Positions 5,922-6,850 of a stretch of 6,850 nucleotides of DNA are shown piece after piece. Both the position numbers and the translations under genes were made by a program. The stretch spans positions 1 to 6,850 of the forward strand of contig JAIPIO010000217.1 in NCBI GenBank assembly GCA_021734595.1. Direction: 5' to 3'. The stretch comes from Kiritimatiellales bacterium (GTDB lineage: Bacteria > Verrucomicrobiota > Kiritimatiellia > Kiritimatiellales > Pontiellaceae). Numbering within the stretch: position 1 is the stretch's first letter; each line of letters begins with the position of its first letter. The notes beneath the pieces were generated by a model. That model saw nothing but the letters and a program-made list of their open reading frames with translations, ran no database searches and was not told the DNA's origin.

Positions 5922-6128
5922 CTAGTACGTGTGTTCGGCAAACCGCTTGCGGAACCGGTCCACGCGGCCTTCCGTGTCAATCAGCTTGGCGCTACCCGTA
6001 AAGAACGGGTGGCAGCTTGAACAGGTGTTCACGTGCATTTCCTTTACGGTGGAATTCGTTTTGATCTCGTTGCCACATGCGCACCGGATGATTGCTTCAT
6101 TATATTCCGGGTGAATATCTGTCTTCAT
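5922..6128 (-). CDS. rpmE: 50S ribosomal protein L31, zinc-binding form
   Basis: A 68-residue protein with the L31 start MKTDIHPEY. It has four cysteines, Cys16, Cys18, Cys36 and Cys39 (CAC ... CSSCHPFFTG), which mark the zinc-carrying C+ type rather than the zinc-free paralogue made under zinc starvation. L31 sits at the central protuberance of the large subunit and bridges to the small subunit. Length is normal for the family. The ATG at 6128 has GAGGA about 8 nt upstream. It is transcribed alone: a strong terminator follows, and a divergent gene lies on the other side. Pairing of rpmE with prfA is a common bacterial arrangement. Confidence 0.96.
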   Translation of the reverse strand: MKTDIHPEYNEAIIRCACGNEIKTNSTVKEMHVNTCSSCHPFFTGSAKLIDTEGRVDRFRKRFAEHTY

Positions 6129-6162
6129 GTTAAAATCCTCTTCATTGATTTAAGAAGCGAAG

Positions 6163-6191
6163 TTTTAATCACAACCCTGTTCTGATGGCAA
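6163..6191 (-). promoter_or_regulatory. Possible rpmE promoter
   Basis: On the minus strand, TTGCCA (6191-6186) matches the -35 consensus at 5 of 6 bases. It is followed after 17 bp by a poor -10 candidate, TTAAAA (6168-6163). The transcript would start near 6156, giving a leader of about 28 nt. The divergent region to the right (6192-6264) is AT-rich and contains a 7-bp hairpin AGGAAAA/TTTTCCT (6213-6232) of unknown role. Confidence 0.3.
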
Positions 6192-6264
6192 GGCTAAGTT
6201 TGGAATATTTTAAGGAAAAATATGCTTTTCCTCAGGCAGGTGGTTTAGTACTTTGTTCGGTCTT

Positions 6265-6850
6265 ATGCGGACAAAGTTATCTATCTACAGACGGCAGGGG
6301 GGGCGCATAACAGGCATCACGGTGCTCTTCCTGGTAATTTTCGTTGCTGCGGGATTCGCCCAGAAGGCGCCGCCGCAGGGAAAGACGGTCGGAGCCGATC
6401 CGACCATCGAAGCCACCAGTGTCCTGCTGGACCAGGCCAAAGGATTGCTCAAGGAAAACCGGCTCGAAGAGGTGATCCCTTTTCTGGAGGAGATCCTTAT
6501 CCGTCTGGAAGGCAGCGAGGATCAGAAGGCTCAGCAAACACGTTCCTTTACCATGTATCAGCTCGGCGTCTGCCAAATGCAGATGGAAAATTACGAAAAA
6601 GCCGCGGGATCGTTTGCCGATTTCATAGAGATCTTTCCGGAGGATAGTTCCGCACCGCTGGCCAAGCTGCTGTTGGCGGAATCGCTTGCGATGCTGCAGA
6701 AATGGCCGGATGTGGCAACACATGCGGCCGAGTTGCTGGCCAGCGAAAAGGTGGAGCAAAAGCATCTGCTGACCGTCAACCAGCTGCTGGCCGAAGCGCT
6801 CTACCGCCAGCAAAAATGGAAGGAAGCCGTCCTGCCGCTGTCGGAAGTCT
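6265..6850 (+). CDS. Exported TPR-like repeat protein, N-terminal part (cut by window edge)
   Basis: The first 195 codons of a gene that runs off the right edge. Residues 1-32 form a classical signal peptide: basic MRTKLSIYRRQGGR, a hydrophobic core TGITVLFLVIFVAAG, and a cleavage site GFA|QK. There is no lipobox cysteine. The mature part is amphipathic helix pairs of the TPR/Sel1-like kind. YQLGVCQMQMENYEKAAGSFADFIEIFPED (98-127) is the clearest unit, followed by LLLAESLAMLQKWPDVATHAAELL and LLAEALYRQQKWKEAVLPL. It is probably a periplasmic or outer-membrane-associated scaffold. The ATG at 6265 has no good ribosome site. An in-frame TTG at 6253 has AGGTGG 9 nt upstream and would add four residues, so the true start is uncertain. 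Confidence 0.78.
   Translation, partial: MRTKLSIYRRQGGRITGITVLFLVIFVAAGFAQKAPPQGKTVGADPTIEATSVLLDQAKGLLKENRLEEVIPFLEEILIRLEGSEDQKAQQTRSFTMYQLGVCQMQMENYEKAAGSFADFIEIFPEDSSAPLAKLLLAESLAMLQKWPDVATHAAELLASEKVEQKHLLTVNQLLAEALYRQQKWKEAVLPLSEV

Noticed and set aside
6277..6813. 178-codon minus-strand open frame over the TPR-like gene
   Set aside because: The plus strand encodes a signal peptide followed by amphipathic repeat helices. The reverse frame gives a Gln/Leu/Arg-rich product expected from reading such codons backwards.

Overview
The window is a compact, GC-rich bacterial chromosomal segment. It carries six protein genes of ordinary length (two cut by the window edges), one very small regulator gene and a possible 37-codon leader ORF. 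The gene set is a tetrapyrrole/cytochrome c maturation operon, a two-unit DUF3592 membrane protein, release factor 1, a zinc-type ribosomal protein L31 and an exported TPR-like protein. I would guess a PVC-group bacterium (Kiritimatiellota/Verrucomicrobiota type), from the style of the proteins and a recurring TTCCA-N5-TGGAA palindrome. This placement is an impression, not proof. No mobile element, tRNA, rRNA or CRISPR array is visible.

Layout. Positions 1-2395 are a minus-strand operon read right to left: hemL (glutamate-1-semialdehyde aminomutase), resB and the first 87 codons of a ccsA/resC-type gene. The three genes are joined by two ATGA stop/start overlaps. Heme supply and System II cytochrome c assembly are therefore probably made from one message, driven by a promoter near 2463-2468. 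Positions 2396-2681 are an intergenic region facing a plus-strand gene for a 59-residue ribbon-helix-helix protein (2682-2861), which ends in a hairpin terminator. Converging on it is the 542-residue DUF3592 membrane protein (2929-4557, minus). Between that gene and prfA lie three copies of a 15-bp palindrome. One of them exactly fills the spacer of a predicted promoter for the DUF3592 gene.

Positions 4663-6128 hold translation genes on the minus strand: rpmE (L31) with its own strong terminator, then prfA. A 37-codon ORF of uncertain reality overlaps the prfA start. From about 6265 to the right edge runs a plus-strand gene for a secreted TPR-like protein, divergent from rpmE.

The most interesting feature is the TTCCA-N5-TGGAA palindrome. 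There are five exact copies in 6.85 kb, where chance predicts about 0.007: three in the promoter region of the DUF3592 gene, spaced 31 and 21 bp centre to centre, and two inside coding sequence. It looks like a regulator site or a genome-wide repeated palindrome. No stretch over 300 bp lacks a gene.
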